DNA of 64,000 nt from Euphorbia lathyris (GCF_963576675.1 NC_088913.1:14087001-14151000); one strand, 5' to 3'. Positions 1 through 11,487 are shown, numbered from the stretch's first letter. A program made the numbers and translations. Notes: a model not told the origin generated them from the letters alone.

Positions 1-658
1 TCTCAATTTTATCATGTTCATGATACCTACAATTTATTTTTACACTTAAAAAAGTTTACTTTAAATATTAAAATGCACTTTTATATTTTTAATTTAATTT
101 TCATAATTTTATTATTGGCATCTCGTTCTCGCTTGTCTCCTCTCGGTCTCCCTACTATATATGTCAACTATAATATATATAGATTCTTCATTTTCATGCT
201 TAAACTTCGATTTGAAAATAATATACTCTAATTATGCAAAGTAATGTATGAGATTCACCATACCATTTTTTTTTATATTCCGTTATTTTTACAATTGTAA
301 CATTTTTTTAATCTCATCTGTCAAAAAGATCAATATCTATTAGATGTGACAAGTTGATGAACATTTTGCCTTTTACTTCCTAAATATAAAAAACATATAT
401 ATATGAGTATTGATATTTTAATACAAAATCTTCGTATATATTTTCTAAAAACAAGTTCAAGTACCATGATCAAATTGACCAAATTTTAGACGACTTTATA
501 AACAAAAATTTATTTGTGCTAAAATTGACTCTCGAGGCAATGTGACCCTTTATTAGAAAAAAAGCTATTTTTTTTTTAATAAACCTAACAACATTATACT
601 AATATAAATGTCAGCTACAAAAAGCTGAAAATAAAAAATATAAACTCCAATCCAACAA
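1..658. other. AT-rich intergenic spacer
   Basis: No convincing coding region, RNA gene or terminal inverted repeat is visible. It is AT-rich with short homopolymer runs and one C/T-rich patch near 121-155. Confidence 0.5.
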
Positions 659-666
659 GGATGAAG

Positions 667-1243
667 AAGTGGCGGAGCCAGGTATTTAGATTTGGGAGGG
701 CTAATTTTAGCCGTGGGATTAAGGGTAAATTTTCAAAGTCCAGTCCGTCAGGGTTGGATAGAATGTTCTTAGTCTCCAACGCGTTAAAACTGTAAAACTG
801 TTATCATTTTTTAGAAACTAACATTGAACTAATAGAAAATTAAATATGTTTACTTCTTTCACGTTGGACACTTTTAATTAATTTTTTTAATGATAAAGAC
901 ATAATAAAAATGAATTCAAAAGTGTTATCAAAATAAAAAGTCCATTTAAATTAATTAATAATAGTAACATGTTTTTATAATTATTGAAAATAAAGTTAAA
1001 ATAAATAAAAACTTTATAAAATAAAATGAGATTGGGGAAGTTGAATAAGACCTTTTGAATAGAAACATAATCTTTAACCATCTTATCCATTTTTAAACAT
1101 CAAAATAATACTATATAAAATTAATTTAAACTAATTTTAGGAGGACTACATATGACAAAACAACAAGTACTCAAGAGCGGAGCCAGTAGCCGGGACCCGG
1201 GGGAGGTTCCGGGCCCCCAAACCCTGGGCTGACTCCGCCCCTG
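667..1243. mobile_element. Non-autonomous hAT-like element
   Basis: The left end reads AAGTGGCGGAGCCAGG and the right end, read in reverse complement, CAGGGGCGGAGTCAGC; both fit the CAGNGGCGGA termini common in plant hAT elements. The flanks GGATGAAG (659-666) and AGATGAAG (1244-1251) form an 8-bp target duplication with one mismatch, as expected for hAT. The interior has no transposase. A second GCGGAGCCAG motif near 1179 suggests a small internal rearrangement. The 577-bp size fits a deletion derivative. Confidence 0.55.
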
Positions 1244-1611
1244 AGATGAAGTCAAACCATTTTCAGGGGACCAAATAGATATAGGTAAAACTTTAAAAAA
1301 TAATAACCATGAGGGCGAAGAAGCCCCAACCATTTTTATCTAGGGCCAAATAGTTAAAAATAGACATAAATATCATAATTATAAAATTACAACTAAATGA
1401 AATTACCGAATTTAATTATGAATATATTTACTTTTACACTATAATTTAAAAATTCTAAATTCCAATTTATAAATTCTAAACCCTAAACAAATATATCATA
1501 GATTCCTAATTTATAAACTCTAATTCTTTAAATACATTAACTAGTTTAACCTAGGCTGCTCAAAATTGTACATAAAATAAATTGAGTTTGAGATTTATAT
1601 GTCCAAGTCGT
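1244..1611. other. AT-rich spacer between two hAT elements
   Basis: No supported gene. It ends with the 8-bp flank CAAGTCGT (1604-1611) of the next element. Confidence 0.5.
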
Positions 1612-1803
1612 CAGGGACGAATCTACAGTGGGGGCAATGGGGGCACTTGCCCCCACTGAGATCTGTAAAAGAATAATATCCCATATAAAATTTTCAGATT
1701 TGAAACTGCTTGCCCCCATTGTTGCAGGAGGAAGAAATCCAAAACTGTTCGATATCTGAGGAAGAAGATGAGAGGACATGGTTGTAATTTTTTTTTTATT
1801 TCC

Positions 1804-1857
1804 TTTAAACAAAACGACGTCGTTCAACTTAAGTGGAACGGCGTCGTTTTGTTTAAA
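1804..1857. repeat. 54-bp palindrome in the hAT leader
   Basis: The two 27-nt arms meet at 1830/1831 and pair at 25 of 27 positions. They contain AAAACGACGTCGTT on the left and AACGGCGTCGTTTT on the right. A related perfect palindrome lies inside another hAT derivative at 35648. It may be a subterminal transposase-binding or promoter element; that role is inferred. Confidence 0.8.
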
Positions 1858-2888
1858 TTACAACCACGCCCTTGACACAACCTTTCTATTCCATCGGCCA
1901 AAATCTAAAAATCCCCAAATGAATTATCTGAACCCTAACCTCTCTCAAATGCGATTAGAAGAAATCGTTGTTGTCCTGCCTGCTGCACTTCGTCTGCTTC
2001 AACTCCATCCTTCAACTTGAAGCCTTCAAGTCTGTCCAAGAACGATTTGTATCTCAAAGTTCCGTCCCTGAACCGAAGAAGGTTGCTATTTGTTTGTTGC
2101 TCTGATCTTCTTTGAATTGCTTGCTTGCTGCTTTGCTTTTGTGTTTTTTTTGTCGAAAAATTGTGTTTTGGGGGACATAGTCATAGAAACTTTGAGTTGT
2201 TTGTTAGCAGGGAAGGGAAGGGAAGGGGGGCGAATTTATATGAATTATTTATTTTCCTTGCTTTGTGTATTTGATTTGTTTGCACAAGGGCTTGAGTTGT
2301 TGGCTGTGTCATGTAATCTAATTTATCATTTTAAACTTTCAGTTGTTTTGTGGCCCAATTAGCCCAAAGTTAATTGTCTAAGAAAAGTTACATTTCTATA
2401 ATTGTAAAACATATATTCCTATAATCTAAATGTTTGCATAAGAACTTGATTGAGTTGTTTGCTTTATTATATAATCCAGTGACTTATTGAGTTGTTTACT
2501 TTATTATATAGTCCAGAACATTAATTGTTTTATTAACATATAATTTAAGACTTTAGTTGTGTTTTTTTTTTAGCAATTTGGTTGTTTTCTAGCACTTTAT
2601 AATCTAATGAGTTGTGTCTGTAAATTGTAGTTAATATAGCAATTAATAATTAAATTAACATTAGTTTGTATTCCAATTTACCATTAACAATTTACGATTA
2701 GCAATTAGCCATTGACAATTTAGCCTTCCAATTTACCACTTAAGAATTCCAATTTATCAATTTAACTTTAAATTAACATTAACTCAATTTATCAATTTAG
2801 CACTTAAGAATTCCAATTTATCAATTTATCAATTTAACTTATCATATGCTTAAGTTAAGCTTAATCAACTTATTCTCTAATACAGATT

Positions 2889-5264
2889 ATGAAAAGATAC
2901 TTCGCTAGAAAAGAGTCGATCAATGAACAACAAGCGATTGACAAAAATGTTGATGGAAGAGAAGCGACGTGTTCTTCAAAACAACCTCGGATTGAAATTG
3001 ATTTGAATGATCTTTCTTCCGATCCTGGGTTAAGAAAATTAATTACAGATTATCATCCAAATGATCGAGATAAAGTTCGAAGAGCTTATCTGCAAAAAGG
3101 TCCATGTCAACCTCATGAACATGATTTTCCACAAATAAGAATGGGACAAATATTAAGGAGATTTGTTCCTACATGGTTTAAAGAGTATAGCACTTGGTTG
3201 GAATACAGCATTTCTAAAGATGCAGCTTTTTATCTGTGTTGTTATCTTTACAGATAAGATATTGGAGAACAAGCAAATAAGGATAGTTTTATTATTGAAG
3301 GATTTACAAACTGGAAAAAGAAGGAAAGGTTTCAAATTCATGTTGGCACCCACAATAGTGCTCATAACCAAGCTTGGAAACAATGTGAAGACTTGATGAA
3401 TCAGAAACAACACATTGAAGTATCTTTTGAGACTCATTCAGTTCAAACTCGAAAGGAATACAGAATACGTCTAACAGCAACTATTGATTGTATTCGATTT
3501 CTTTTACATCAAAGACTAGCATTTCGAGGAAATGACGAGTCTGATGATTCAAGTAATCAAGGGAATTTTCTGGAACTTCTAAAGTTTCTTGCAAATCATA
3601 ATGAAGACATAAGAAAAGTCACTTTAGACAATGCTCCAGGTAACTCTAAACTTATTGCTTCTGATATTCAGAAGGATGTTGTGTGTGATGCTTCTTTTGA
3701 AACCACTAAAGTTATCATCAATGATCTTCATAATGAACTGTTTGCTATTTTAATTGATGAATCTCGGGATATATCTATGAAAGAGCAAATGGCAATTGTA
3801 TTGCGTTATGTGAACCCAAAAGGATGTGTGATTGAGCGCTTTCTTGGTATTGTGCATGTTAGTGATACAACTGCTTTATCACTTAAGTTAGCAATGGAGG
3901 GATTATTTTCCAAGCATGGTTTAAGTATATCAAGTTTACGTGGGCAAGGTTATGATGGAGCTAGCAATATGAATGGTGAGTTTAATGGCCTAAAAGCATT
4001 GATCTTGAAAGAAAATCCTTCTGCATATTATGTCCATTGTTTTGCTCATCAATTGCAGTTAGCTCTAGTTGCTGTGGCCAAGAAACATGTTCGTGTTGCT
4101 TTGTTGTTTAATGTTGTTTCTAACTTATCAAATATTGTGGGAGCTTCATGAGAGAGAAGAGATCTTCTTCATGAGAAGCAATATGGTAAAGTTATTGAAG
4201 CACTACAAAATGGAGAGATAGAAAGTGGTACATGATTACATCAAGAAACTTCTCTTCAACGAGCCGGTGATACACGATGGAGTTCACATTATGTTTCATT
4301 CGTAAGCCTAATCGCCATGTTTCCCTCTGTGATCGATGTGCTTGATGTGATTCAGGAAGATGGAAAAAGTTTAGAGCACAAAAGTCAAGCTTGTGCTTTA
4401 CTTGCTTTAACACAAACATTTGAGTTTGTTTTCAACTTGCATTTGATGAAAAAGATATTGGGATTTACTAACGATTTGTCCCAAGCATTACAAAGCAAAG
4501 ATCAAGATATCATCAATGCAATAAGTTTGGTTAACATTTCCAAACAATTACTCCAACAAATGAGAGATGATGGATGGGATTCTCTTCTGATTCAAGTGGC
4601 TTCTTTTTGTGAAAAAAATAACATCATCGTTCCAAATATGGATGATATGTTTGTGGATCAAGGAAGGTCACGAAGAAATACTCATAAAATTACAAATTTG
4701 CGTCATTATCAAGCTGATATATTTTATACTGTTATTGATATGCAACTTTCAGAGCTCGATGAGCGCTTCACAGAGAAAAACTCAGAATTACTGTTATGTG
4801 TCGCGTGCTTAAATCCTGTTGATTCTTTTGCAGCATTTGATAAGCAAAAGCTTACTAGGCTTGCCCACTTGTATCCATTTGATTTTTCTATAGTGCAGAT
4901 TGCTATACTTGAGAATCAATTGGATATTTATATTTTTGATATGAGATCTGACAGACGGTTTTCTGAGCTTAAAGGAATTGCAGATCTTGCTAAGTGCTTA
5001 GTTGAGACAAGGAAGAGTGTTTTGTATCCTCTTGTTTATTTGCTTGTGAAGCTAGCTTTAATTTTACCGGTTGCAACTGCTTCAGTGGAAAGAGTATTTT
5101 CGGCTATGAACTTAGTGAAAACTCCACTACGAAATCGTTTAGGGGATGATTTTTTAAATGATTGTTTAGTTACATATATTGAGAGAGAAGTATTTGATAG
5201 TATTGACAATGAAAAAATTATCCAACGCTTTCAACATATGAAGAAGCGTAGAGGACAATTATGA
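2889..5264 (+). pseudogene. hAT transposase, zinc-finger MYM-type 1-like, three stops
   Basis: One frame runs from ATG 2889 to the stop at 5264 (791 codons) with no frameshift; it is broken only by TAA at 3255-3257, TGA at 4149-4151 and TGA at 4233-4235. The N-terminal part holds the TTF-type zinc finger with its adjacent CCYLY segment just before the first stop. The middle has the acidic hAT catalytic region, including LIDESRDIS and the RGQGYDGASNM motif. The end holds the hAT C-terminal dimerisation region (VATASVERVFSAMN..KTPLRNRL). This domain order is standard for the plant ZMYM1-like hAT group, whose enzyme cuts and pastes the element. At least the third stop could be a CGA to TGA deamination. 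Identity is secure from motifs; the effect of the stops is loss of full-length protein. Confidence 0.9.
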
Positions 5265-5416
5265 AAGATATTACTTTATGTAATCTATTTTGATATATTG
5301 TAGTTGGAATTATTTATTTATGTTGTTATTTAATTTTTTTTACATCGTATATGTAGTTTGCCCCCACTATAAAAAAATCCTGGATTCGTCCCTGCAAGTC
5401 GCTTGGCCCGATTTTC

Positions 5417-5419
<3 letters not shown>

Positions 5420-5472
<53 letters not shown>
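5420..5472. repeat. (TA)n microsatellite
   Basis: Uninterrupted alternating TA of about 26 units, directly after the hAT target duplication. Confidence 0.95.
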
Positions 5473-5476
<4 letters not shown>

Positions 5477-5511
5477 TGATGTATTTTTATCGTTCATAAT
5501 TATAGTTTAAT

Positions 5512-6478
5512 TTAGGGATAAGGTACCAAAATAAGTCTATAGTTTTTAGAAAAATATTAATTTAGCTTCCACATAAAATAGCACTAATATTTAACGTTTA
5601 AAATATTATACCAATTTAGACTTCGAAAGTGGCACATAATTCATATTACTCCATTAAGTTCTGATTTCTCTCTCCACGTATAATTAATAGAATTTAACAG
5701 GGTAATATAAAGGCCAAATACACAAATAACTCACCGAACTTGTCCAAATGTTACCCCCTTCCCTCGAACTTTCAATTGTAATAATTTACCCCTTAAACTT
5801 GTCAAATTGTAAAACAGAACCCCAAATTGCCGACATGAAATACAATTGAAGAAACACGTGAAATACAAAAGTTGCATCGCTCGTGGAATGTGTTAATCAA
5901 ATCTTTGGACCCAAAAAAATCAGTATTTAAGTAACCAAATCCCCAATCCCTCAACTTATTCTTCAACCTAACGGTAAATCAGAAATCCTCCATTCTTCTT
6001 CTTCTTCTTCTTTTTGTTATTCCTATTCGTTTTTAGTGATTTCTTGATTCAAAGTTTTGGGATATTATGACGGTGAAAATGTGTTTATGTGGAGAAATAG
6101 CTCCATTGAAGATTTAATGGCGTGATACGAATCCGGAAAAATATTTTTACGATTGCTTCAAGTACGGGGTAAAAAAAAATCCCAATTTGGGGTTTTGTTT
6201 TACAATTGGACAAGTTTGAGGGTTATGTTTTACAATTGGACAAGTTTGAGGATAAGTTATTACAATTGAAAGTTGGGGGACAGTTACAACATTTGGACAA
6301 GTTCATGGGGTTACTTGTATATTAGGCCTAATATAAATGACATGTCACGTTCCATGATCGAAGCCTAAATTGGTACCATTTTTTAAATGTTAAATTTATA
6401 TTGATGTTATTTTGTATGTGGAGGTTAAATTGATACTTTTCCAAAAATAATAAATCTATTTTAGTACTTTATCCTTAA
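5512..6478. mobile_element. Degenerate foldback element, host of a nested MITE
   Basis: The left arm starts near TTAGGGATAAGGTACCAAAA and the right arm, in reverse complement, reads TTAAGGATAAAGTACTAAAA; the similarity continues for over 100 nt inward, with ATTTAGC/ATTTAACCTCCACATA and TTTAGRCTTCGA shared. No coding capacity is seen. A clean target duplication could not be identified. A shorter relative occupies 8825-9030. The element was later entered by the Mutator-type MITE at 5712-6328. Confidence 0.5.
5712..6328. mobile_element. Mutator-like MITE, copy 1
   Basis: The ends GGCCAAATACACAAAT and, in reverse complement, GGCCTAATATACAAGT begin long inverted repeats that share GAACTTGTCCAAATG and CTTTCAATTGTAA. 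A perfect 9-bp target duplication, TAATATAAA, flanks it at 5703-5711 and 6329-6337; 9 bp is diagnostic for Mutator-like elements. The 617-bp interior has no transposase. The same family recurs at 20786-21188. Confidence 0.85.
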
Positions 6479-6794
6479 TTTTAATTTATTTTATAAATTG
6501 AATGTGTTGGGCTGGGTGGAGTTGGGCTTTCCCTAATTTGGGCTAGCTCGGCCCGAACCTTAGGTGACCCGATCCATGAAGAAGTTCCAAGGGTAAGTTG
6601 GTCATTTAGAAAAATGAAAAAGTTAAAATATGGTACATAGGAAAATAAGGCGGGCTTTGGAAAATTTCCACACGGAAAACCCCAAAAAACCACCTCTTTA
6701 TCTCTTTCCCTTCTCTCAAATATCAGGAGGATAATACAAAACCCTCTATCTTCTCTTCTTCCTCAGTGACTGAGTGTGCGAAAACTGAGCTTCG
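6479..6794 (+). promoter_or_regulatory. Upstream region and 5' leader of the SWIB gene
   Basis: This 316-bp stretch lies between the foldback element and the SWIB start codon. The last 90 nt are rich in CT runs (TCTCTTTCCCTTCTCTC at about 6701-6717), typical of plant leaders. No clear TATA box is seen. Transcription probably starts near 6690-6740 by inference. Confidence 0.4.
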
Positions 6795-8467
6795 ATGGCG
6801 ATTTCTTCTGGTATTTGCTCGGCTTTCTTGACCCCTCGAACGGCGACGTTTCTTAACCCTTCTTATTCCTCATCCATGGTTGTTGCTTCCCCTCCCTCTG
6901 GCCTGCGAACGGTGCGCCTCCTCACCTGCGCCGCCGCTTCCTCTCAGGAGCAGCAACAGCGCCGGCCACGTGGCATCATGAAGCCTCGCCGTGTCTCCCC
7001 TGAAATGGCTGATGTTGTCGGTGCTTCTGAAATCCCTCGCACCCAAGCTCTTAAGCTCATTTGGGCCCATATCAAGGCCAATAATCTTCAGGTCTTTTTC
7101 AATTGTCAACATTTTCGTTTAGGTTTTCTATTAATTGATTTTAGGTTTTCCTATTTTTGGCTTGGATTTCGATAATTCGCTTTCATTTTGTGGATAAGGC
7201 TGCGTGGGCTCTACAGTATTAAGTGTGAGTTTGGGGATTTTGAGTATGAAATTATTGCGAGTGTTTGGATGTGAAATTTTGTTAACAATGATTAGATATT
7301 TTCTTATGACTAACTACTTTGTTAACAATGATTAGATATTTTCTCATGTCTTCTGCGCGTTAGTTGCTGATTCTTGCTTTTGGTAGTTCCTTTATGTTGA
7401 TTGGCTTCATTATTTTGAATTGGAATTTGGGGTTTTTCTTAGGTGAAGAACCACGTGTTTATATGTTTTTCTATATCATTGTAAAAGAGGAACGTTTTGA
7501 AATTCATTATCTTAGCTTGCTAATTTTGATTGTAATACTTGTTATACAAATTAGAAGCTTACCTCTTTAAAGAGTAGTGATAAGCTTGTGTATGAGGGTA
7601 AAAAATGAGTTACAGTGTCATAATTGTGTTATGTCATGTGATATATACAACACATGATTATGTATGATATGAATGCAAGAAAAATGATAATCGTGTCAAA
7701 CGGACCGTGTTAGGTGAGTTGTCTCTATAAATCGTGCTATTGGTTTCAGAAATTGACAGCTCTAACTTGTGTATGTTCAAAACAGCAGAGGCGGATTTTA
7801 AGTTCTGAATGCAATAGCCTATCACTTTATTTCACAGAATTGCCATGAATAATTGTAATTTTTAGCACATTTTGGTTCCTTTTCTCTGTGGATAACATGA
7901 GCATTTTTGCTTGCCTCTTACTATCTGAGAAAAAGCTAGTTTGGTGTTCAATGTTGAACTTGAAGCTTTAGAGTTATGATTATTGCACATATTGAGCTGA
8001 TTTTTACCCATTTTTTGCTTATACTTTTGGCTGAATGATTTGCTTAAGCTGGTGTTGAATGTTGAACTTGAAGCTTGAGTGGCTTTTCTTTTGTGTTTAG
8101 TCCGACCACGACATTGTTATATAATGATGTACCAGAGAAAACCTTTTCATATGCTGCTGAGTCTGGATGTCTTTCCGAGTTACAATATTTGGGTTTTTAG
8201 CAAAATGAAACATTTTTTCCTGATGAACAACAAAATTATTGTTATTAAGTTCTTTTCATGTGCATTTTCTGTATTTAATGTCGAGGTGAACTGTGTAACA
8301 CATCAATTTTAAGCAACAGTGTTTTTTCTTATCTTTTATAGGATCCTGAAGACAAGAAGGTAATAATCTGTGATGAGAAGCTGAAAAAGATATTCGACAA
8401 TAGAGATCGTGTTGGGTTTCTTGAAGTTGCAAAATTGATCAGTCCTCACTTCCTCAAAGTAGAATAA
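6795..8467 (+). CDS. SWIB/MDM2-domain protein, likely plastid-targeted (2 exons)
   Basis: Exon 1 is 6795-7091 (99 codons, ending NNLQ) and exon 2 is 8342-8467 (starting DPEDKK), joined in phase 0 across a GT..AG intron (7092-8341). The predicted protein is 140 aa. The first ~55 residues are rich in Ser, Thr, Ala and Arg with few acidic residues, like a chloroplast transit peptide. Residues ~60-138 form one SWIB domain: the conserved core IPRTQALKLIWAHIKANNLQ spans exon 1, and exon 2 supplies the KLKKIF..R..F.E..KLISPHF half. Small stand-alone SWIB proteins of this size are a known plant family, linked to chromatin or plastid nucleoids. The intron holds a 24-bp direct repeat (7281-7304 and 7321-7344). 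It is the only intact, ordinary cellular protein gene apart from the FBD gene. The start is the first in-frame ATG after a CT-rich leader. Confidence 0.9.
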
Positions 8468-8824
8468 ATGGATGTAGAGCTGATGGCTGGATTTTTGTTG
8501 TGTGGCTGGCACGATTTCAGGAGACGACAACGGGTAACTGCTGATATCTGCAATTAGTAGGGTTGGATTTAGTAGTGATGGATGGAGTATAGAGTCAGCT
8601 TTGTTAAGACTTAAAGCTTTTGTTATGGTTTTTGAATATGTAGGATTTTCCTTGTTAGGGATTAAACAACTTATGCTTTTGTTAACTCTTTTTTGTGTTG
8701 AATTTATGCATAGAAAAATCCTTTTACCTCTTTTTCTTGCATTGCTACTGATGGAATTTCCAAAGTTGCAGGAACTGATTAATGATCAATTTAGTTCAAA
8801 GCCCTCAAGCCCACATTAAAATAT

Positions 8825-9030
8825 GACTATTTTAGCCTCAACGTCTGTGAAATGGTACCAATTTAGCTCTACGTAACAGAACTTAACTTGGGGTATAATT
8901 GGTATAATTTTATAAACATTGAGGTGTCAAGTTCTGTTATTCAGGATTAAATTGGTAACATTTCACAAACGTTGAAGCTAAAATGATGCTATTTTATATG
9001 TTGAGGCTAAATTAGTACTTGTTAACCTTA
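8825..9030. mobile_element. Short foldback MITE
   Basis: Two arms (about 8831-8890 and 8928-8987) are inverted copies sharing GTGAAATGGTACCAATTTAG-type sequence and AACAGAACTT. The ends resemble the 5512-6478 element. There is no coding sequence. It sits just past the SWIB 3' region, and its boundaries are approximate. Confidence 0.6.
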
Positions 9031-9064
9031 ATTGGTAGACTTTTAATAACATCTGAAACCCAAA

Positions 9065-9107
9065 GTCCCACATCGGTGGAAGAATGAGTTTTGTTGATTT
9101 TTATATA
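9065..9107 (+). promoter_or_regulatory. USE and TATA box of a plant pol III gene
   Basis: GTCCCACATCG (9065-9075) matches the plant upstream sequence element RTCCCACATCG exactly. TTATATA lies at 9101-9107, 25 nt after it. In plants this short spacing (about two and a half helical turns) marks RNA polymerase III snRNA/7SL promoters, while pol II genes have roughly ten more bases. Confidence 0.85.
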
Positions 9108-9130
9108 CAAATAATACAATTGTACAAAGC

Positions 9131-9486
9131 ACCGGGCTTGGTGACGCAGGCCTGTAATCCAAGTGGGGGCATTAAGGTGATGGGATTTAGCCAATATTGA
9201 CTGACCAAAAACTGGTTTCTTGGTGGGGGTGGATGTGGCTAATTAAGTGAGGTTAACCAATTGTTGGTTGCAGTCCGTTTCTGATTCGAATGGAACGAGG
9301 GAGCCGGCTTATGTTTGAGTCTGGCTTACACTTCCAAGTGTGTTCGTTGCAATGGTTGCAAACCCGTTCCTGGCTCGATTGAAGCGCGGGGGAGCTGGCT
9401 TATTAGAGCAGTGAACCTTCTCCCGCTCCAGCCCATGTTTAACCGGATTGGTTGGCCCCTTTGCTAATCTCAACCATCACTTTTTT
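9131..9486 (+). ncRNA. 7SL RNA (signal recognition particle RNA)
   Basis: The 5' part reads CCGGGCTTGGTGACGCAGG then CCTGTAATCC, matching the Alu-domain signature of SRP RNA (GGTGGCGC...GCCTGTAATCC). GGTGATGG near 9176 can pair with CCATCAC at 9474-9480, closing the long SRP stem, and a T6 terminator follows at 9481-9486. The USE/TATA promoter sits at the correct distance, with the start about 24 nt past the TATA box. SRP RNA is the scaffold of the particle that brings ribosomes to the ER. The span to the T6 is ~356 nt, longer than the usual ~300 nt; two similar blocks (from 9267 and from 9355, each GTTGCA...CCGTT...GAGC(C/T)GGCTTAT) may be a duplication or two arms of the S domain. The exact 5' end is uncertain by a few bases. 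Confidence 0.82.
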
Positions 9487-9584
9487 AACCAACACAAATT
9501 TGGTTACATAATTTAGTTTTTAGTTTTAAAAAATATAATTTGGTTTAGAAAATAGCATAAAATTCTGCATCCATCATTTTAAAT

Positions 9585-9869
9585 AAAATCAATTTTATTC
9601 TTACGTAACAAACAATTATAAACAGACTAATTTACTGTTGTTTGATTCGTTATTTAATTGTTATATTAAATCTTTCAAACATTATCACTATAAAATATTT
9701 GTTTGTTATAATTATAAATAAAAATCAATTTTATTCTTACGTAACAAAAAATATAAACAGACTGGTTTACTGTTGTTTGATTCGTTATTTAATTATTTAA
9801 TTGTTATATTAAATCTTTCAAACATTATCACTATAAAATATTTGTTTGTTATAATTATAAATAAAAATC
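9585..9869. repeat. Tandem duplication, ~136-143 bp unit
   Basis: The block beginning AAAATCAATTTTATTC at 9585 is repeated at 9721 almost exactly; the second unit has an extra ~7 bp (ATTTAATT area). A third, diverged start appears at 9864. It is AT-rich and non-coding. Confidence 0.85.
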
Positions 9870-10413
9870 AAATTTACTCCTATTTAACAAAAAAATAAAA
9901 AAAAAATATAAACATATCAGTTTATTGTTATTTTACTCTTTATTGAATTATTACTGTAGGCGATACTTTCGAAATATTCTAATTTCAACTTTGACGCGTG
10001 TGGATATGATGTGAGCATGTCAGAGAAATTAATTTTCAAATGATTTTGATATTTTGAAGAAAATAATTACGCCTAAAGACTTAATTTCTAAATGCGAAAC
10101 GATTGGTGAATGACTCAAGGATCGAAAAAATCAATCTTGAGCTCTAGCTCCACTTATAAAAAGTTTAACTAGTTCACGAATGATTCTCAGAGAAAGAAAA
10201 AAAATCAAACACAAAATATTTTTAATATTTTTAATATTTTCTATTTTTTATTGAATTTTTGTAATTATATTTTGATTACAACTCGAAAAGGAAAGTGAGA
10301 AATTATAATGTAAATCTCGTACATGAGTGGAAATTGCTCAAAAAAGAAAATAATGGGAAAAAGTATGCTTGGGAGAATATGAAAATAAAACAACATATAT
10401 GTAGCATTGAATG
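9870..10413. other. AT-rich spacer
   Basis: No gene, RNA or repeat boundary could be supported. Confidence 0.4.
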
Positions 10414-11432
10414 TACGAAAAACGACTTGCAGGATTTGAACATAGTTGGTTAATCACGATTTACGGACTAACAAAATTCAACTCAGAGGGCTAATGAGGT
10501 CGAAATTGATTTTTGGGTCAGAAGTGTAATTTGCCAGATTGACACGAATGTAAAATTTCCGACACAAGGCTTTGAGTGAAGATGATATTGTGGGGGTCGG
10601 CAAAGGCTTGAAAATTTATGATTTCGGACATAGTTTCAAGCGAAACGAAATATAGTCTTAAAATATGTTTATTGGGGATGCCAACGAAACAAATAACACC
10701 GAAAAATTCCAACCATAGTGATAAGAATAATTGTTCAAACTTAGCTATTTATACCAGATTTCCATGGAAAAAATTGGATAAAAATAGTGTCCTAGGGTGT
10801 TGGAAATGGATAAAAAAATATGACTTCGGATGAGGTTTTGACGAAATGAAAATTTGGATTAAATTGATGTAAACAGTTTTGAATTTAACGGACTCCAGGG
10901 GGCTGGATTTTTTTTTTTTTTTGGATTAAATATGCAATTGGAATTTAATTAACGAACTTAAAATGGACGAAAAACGACTTGCGGGACCCGAAACTAGTTG
11001 GTTAATCACAATTCACGAACCAACAAAATTCAACTTCGAGGGCTGATGTAGTCGAAATTAATTTTTGGGACAGAAGTATTTGGCAGATTAGCACGAATAT
11101 AAAATTTTAGGCGCAAAGCTTTGGATGAAGATGATATTGTGGGGGTTGGCAAAGCTTGCAAATCTATGATTTCAGATATAGTTTCAAGCAAAATGAAATC
11201 ATAGTCTCGAAATATGTTTATTGGGGATGCCACCAAATTGATCGGAACCATTGTTCAAAGTTAGCTCTTTAGACTAGATTTCCACGGAAGAAATTGGATA
11301 AAAACATGTGATAGAATTGGATAAAAAAATGATTTTGGATGAGGTTTTGGACTAAACGGAAATTTTGGGTCGAAGTCGTGGATTGAATTGGTGTAAAAAG
11401 TTTTGGATTTAACGGACTCGAAGGGGCTGGAA
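10414..11432. repeat. Imperfect direct duplication, ~0.5-kb units
   Basis: The unit from about 10414 (ACGAAAAACGACTTGC) to 10907 (GGACTCCAGGGGGCTGG) recurs from about 10963 to 11432. Shared landmarks include GGTTAATCAC, GAAGATGATATTGTGGGGGT, ATATGTTTATTGGGGATGCC and TTTAACGGACTC. Both copies are too diverged and stop-ridden to code. It may be a remnant of an LTR or satellite-like family; its identity is not recognised. Confidence 0.75.
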
Positions 11433-11487
11433 AAAATATTGGAAAAAGTGCATGTTTGGGTGAGATTTTTTTTAAGTCCAAAAATAA

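Larger units (their letters stand above)
1612..5394 (+). mobile_element. Near-complete hAT transposon (TTF/ZMYM1-like family)
   Basis: Both ends carry the same 12-bp inverted repeat CAGGGACGAATC, followed inside by a GC-rich GTGGGGGCAA motif. The flanks CAAGTCGT (1604-1611) and CAAGTCGC (5395-5402) are an 8-bp target duplication with one mismatch, the hAT hallmark. The element is 3,783 bp, a normal autonomous size, and contains one transposase frame on the plus strand (2889-5264) after a roughly 1.25-kb AT-rich leader. Divergence is limited to three stop codons and the single flank mismatch, so the insertion is fairly recent. It is probably inactive, although it could be moved by a related transposase because both ends are intact. 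Confidence 0.93.

Noticed and set aside
887..1333. Short open frames on the minus strand
   Set aside because: They lie inside AT-rich spacer and a hAT derivative, match no domain and have no promoter or splice context.
1778..2362. Two ORFs of 80-90 codons before the hAT transposase
   Set aside because: They overlap the palindrome and AT-rich leader of the transposon; no domain or conservation is visible.
3153..4812. Opposite-strand and alternate-frame ORFs within the hAT transposase
   Set aside because: Shadows of the transposase frame.
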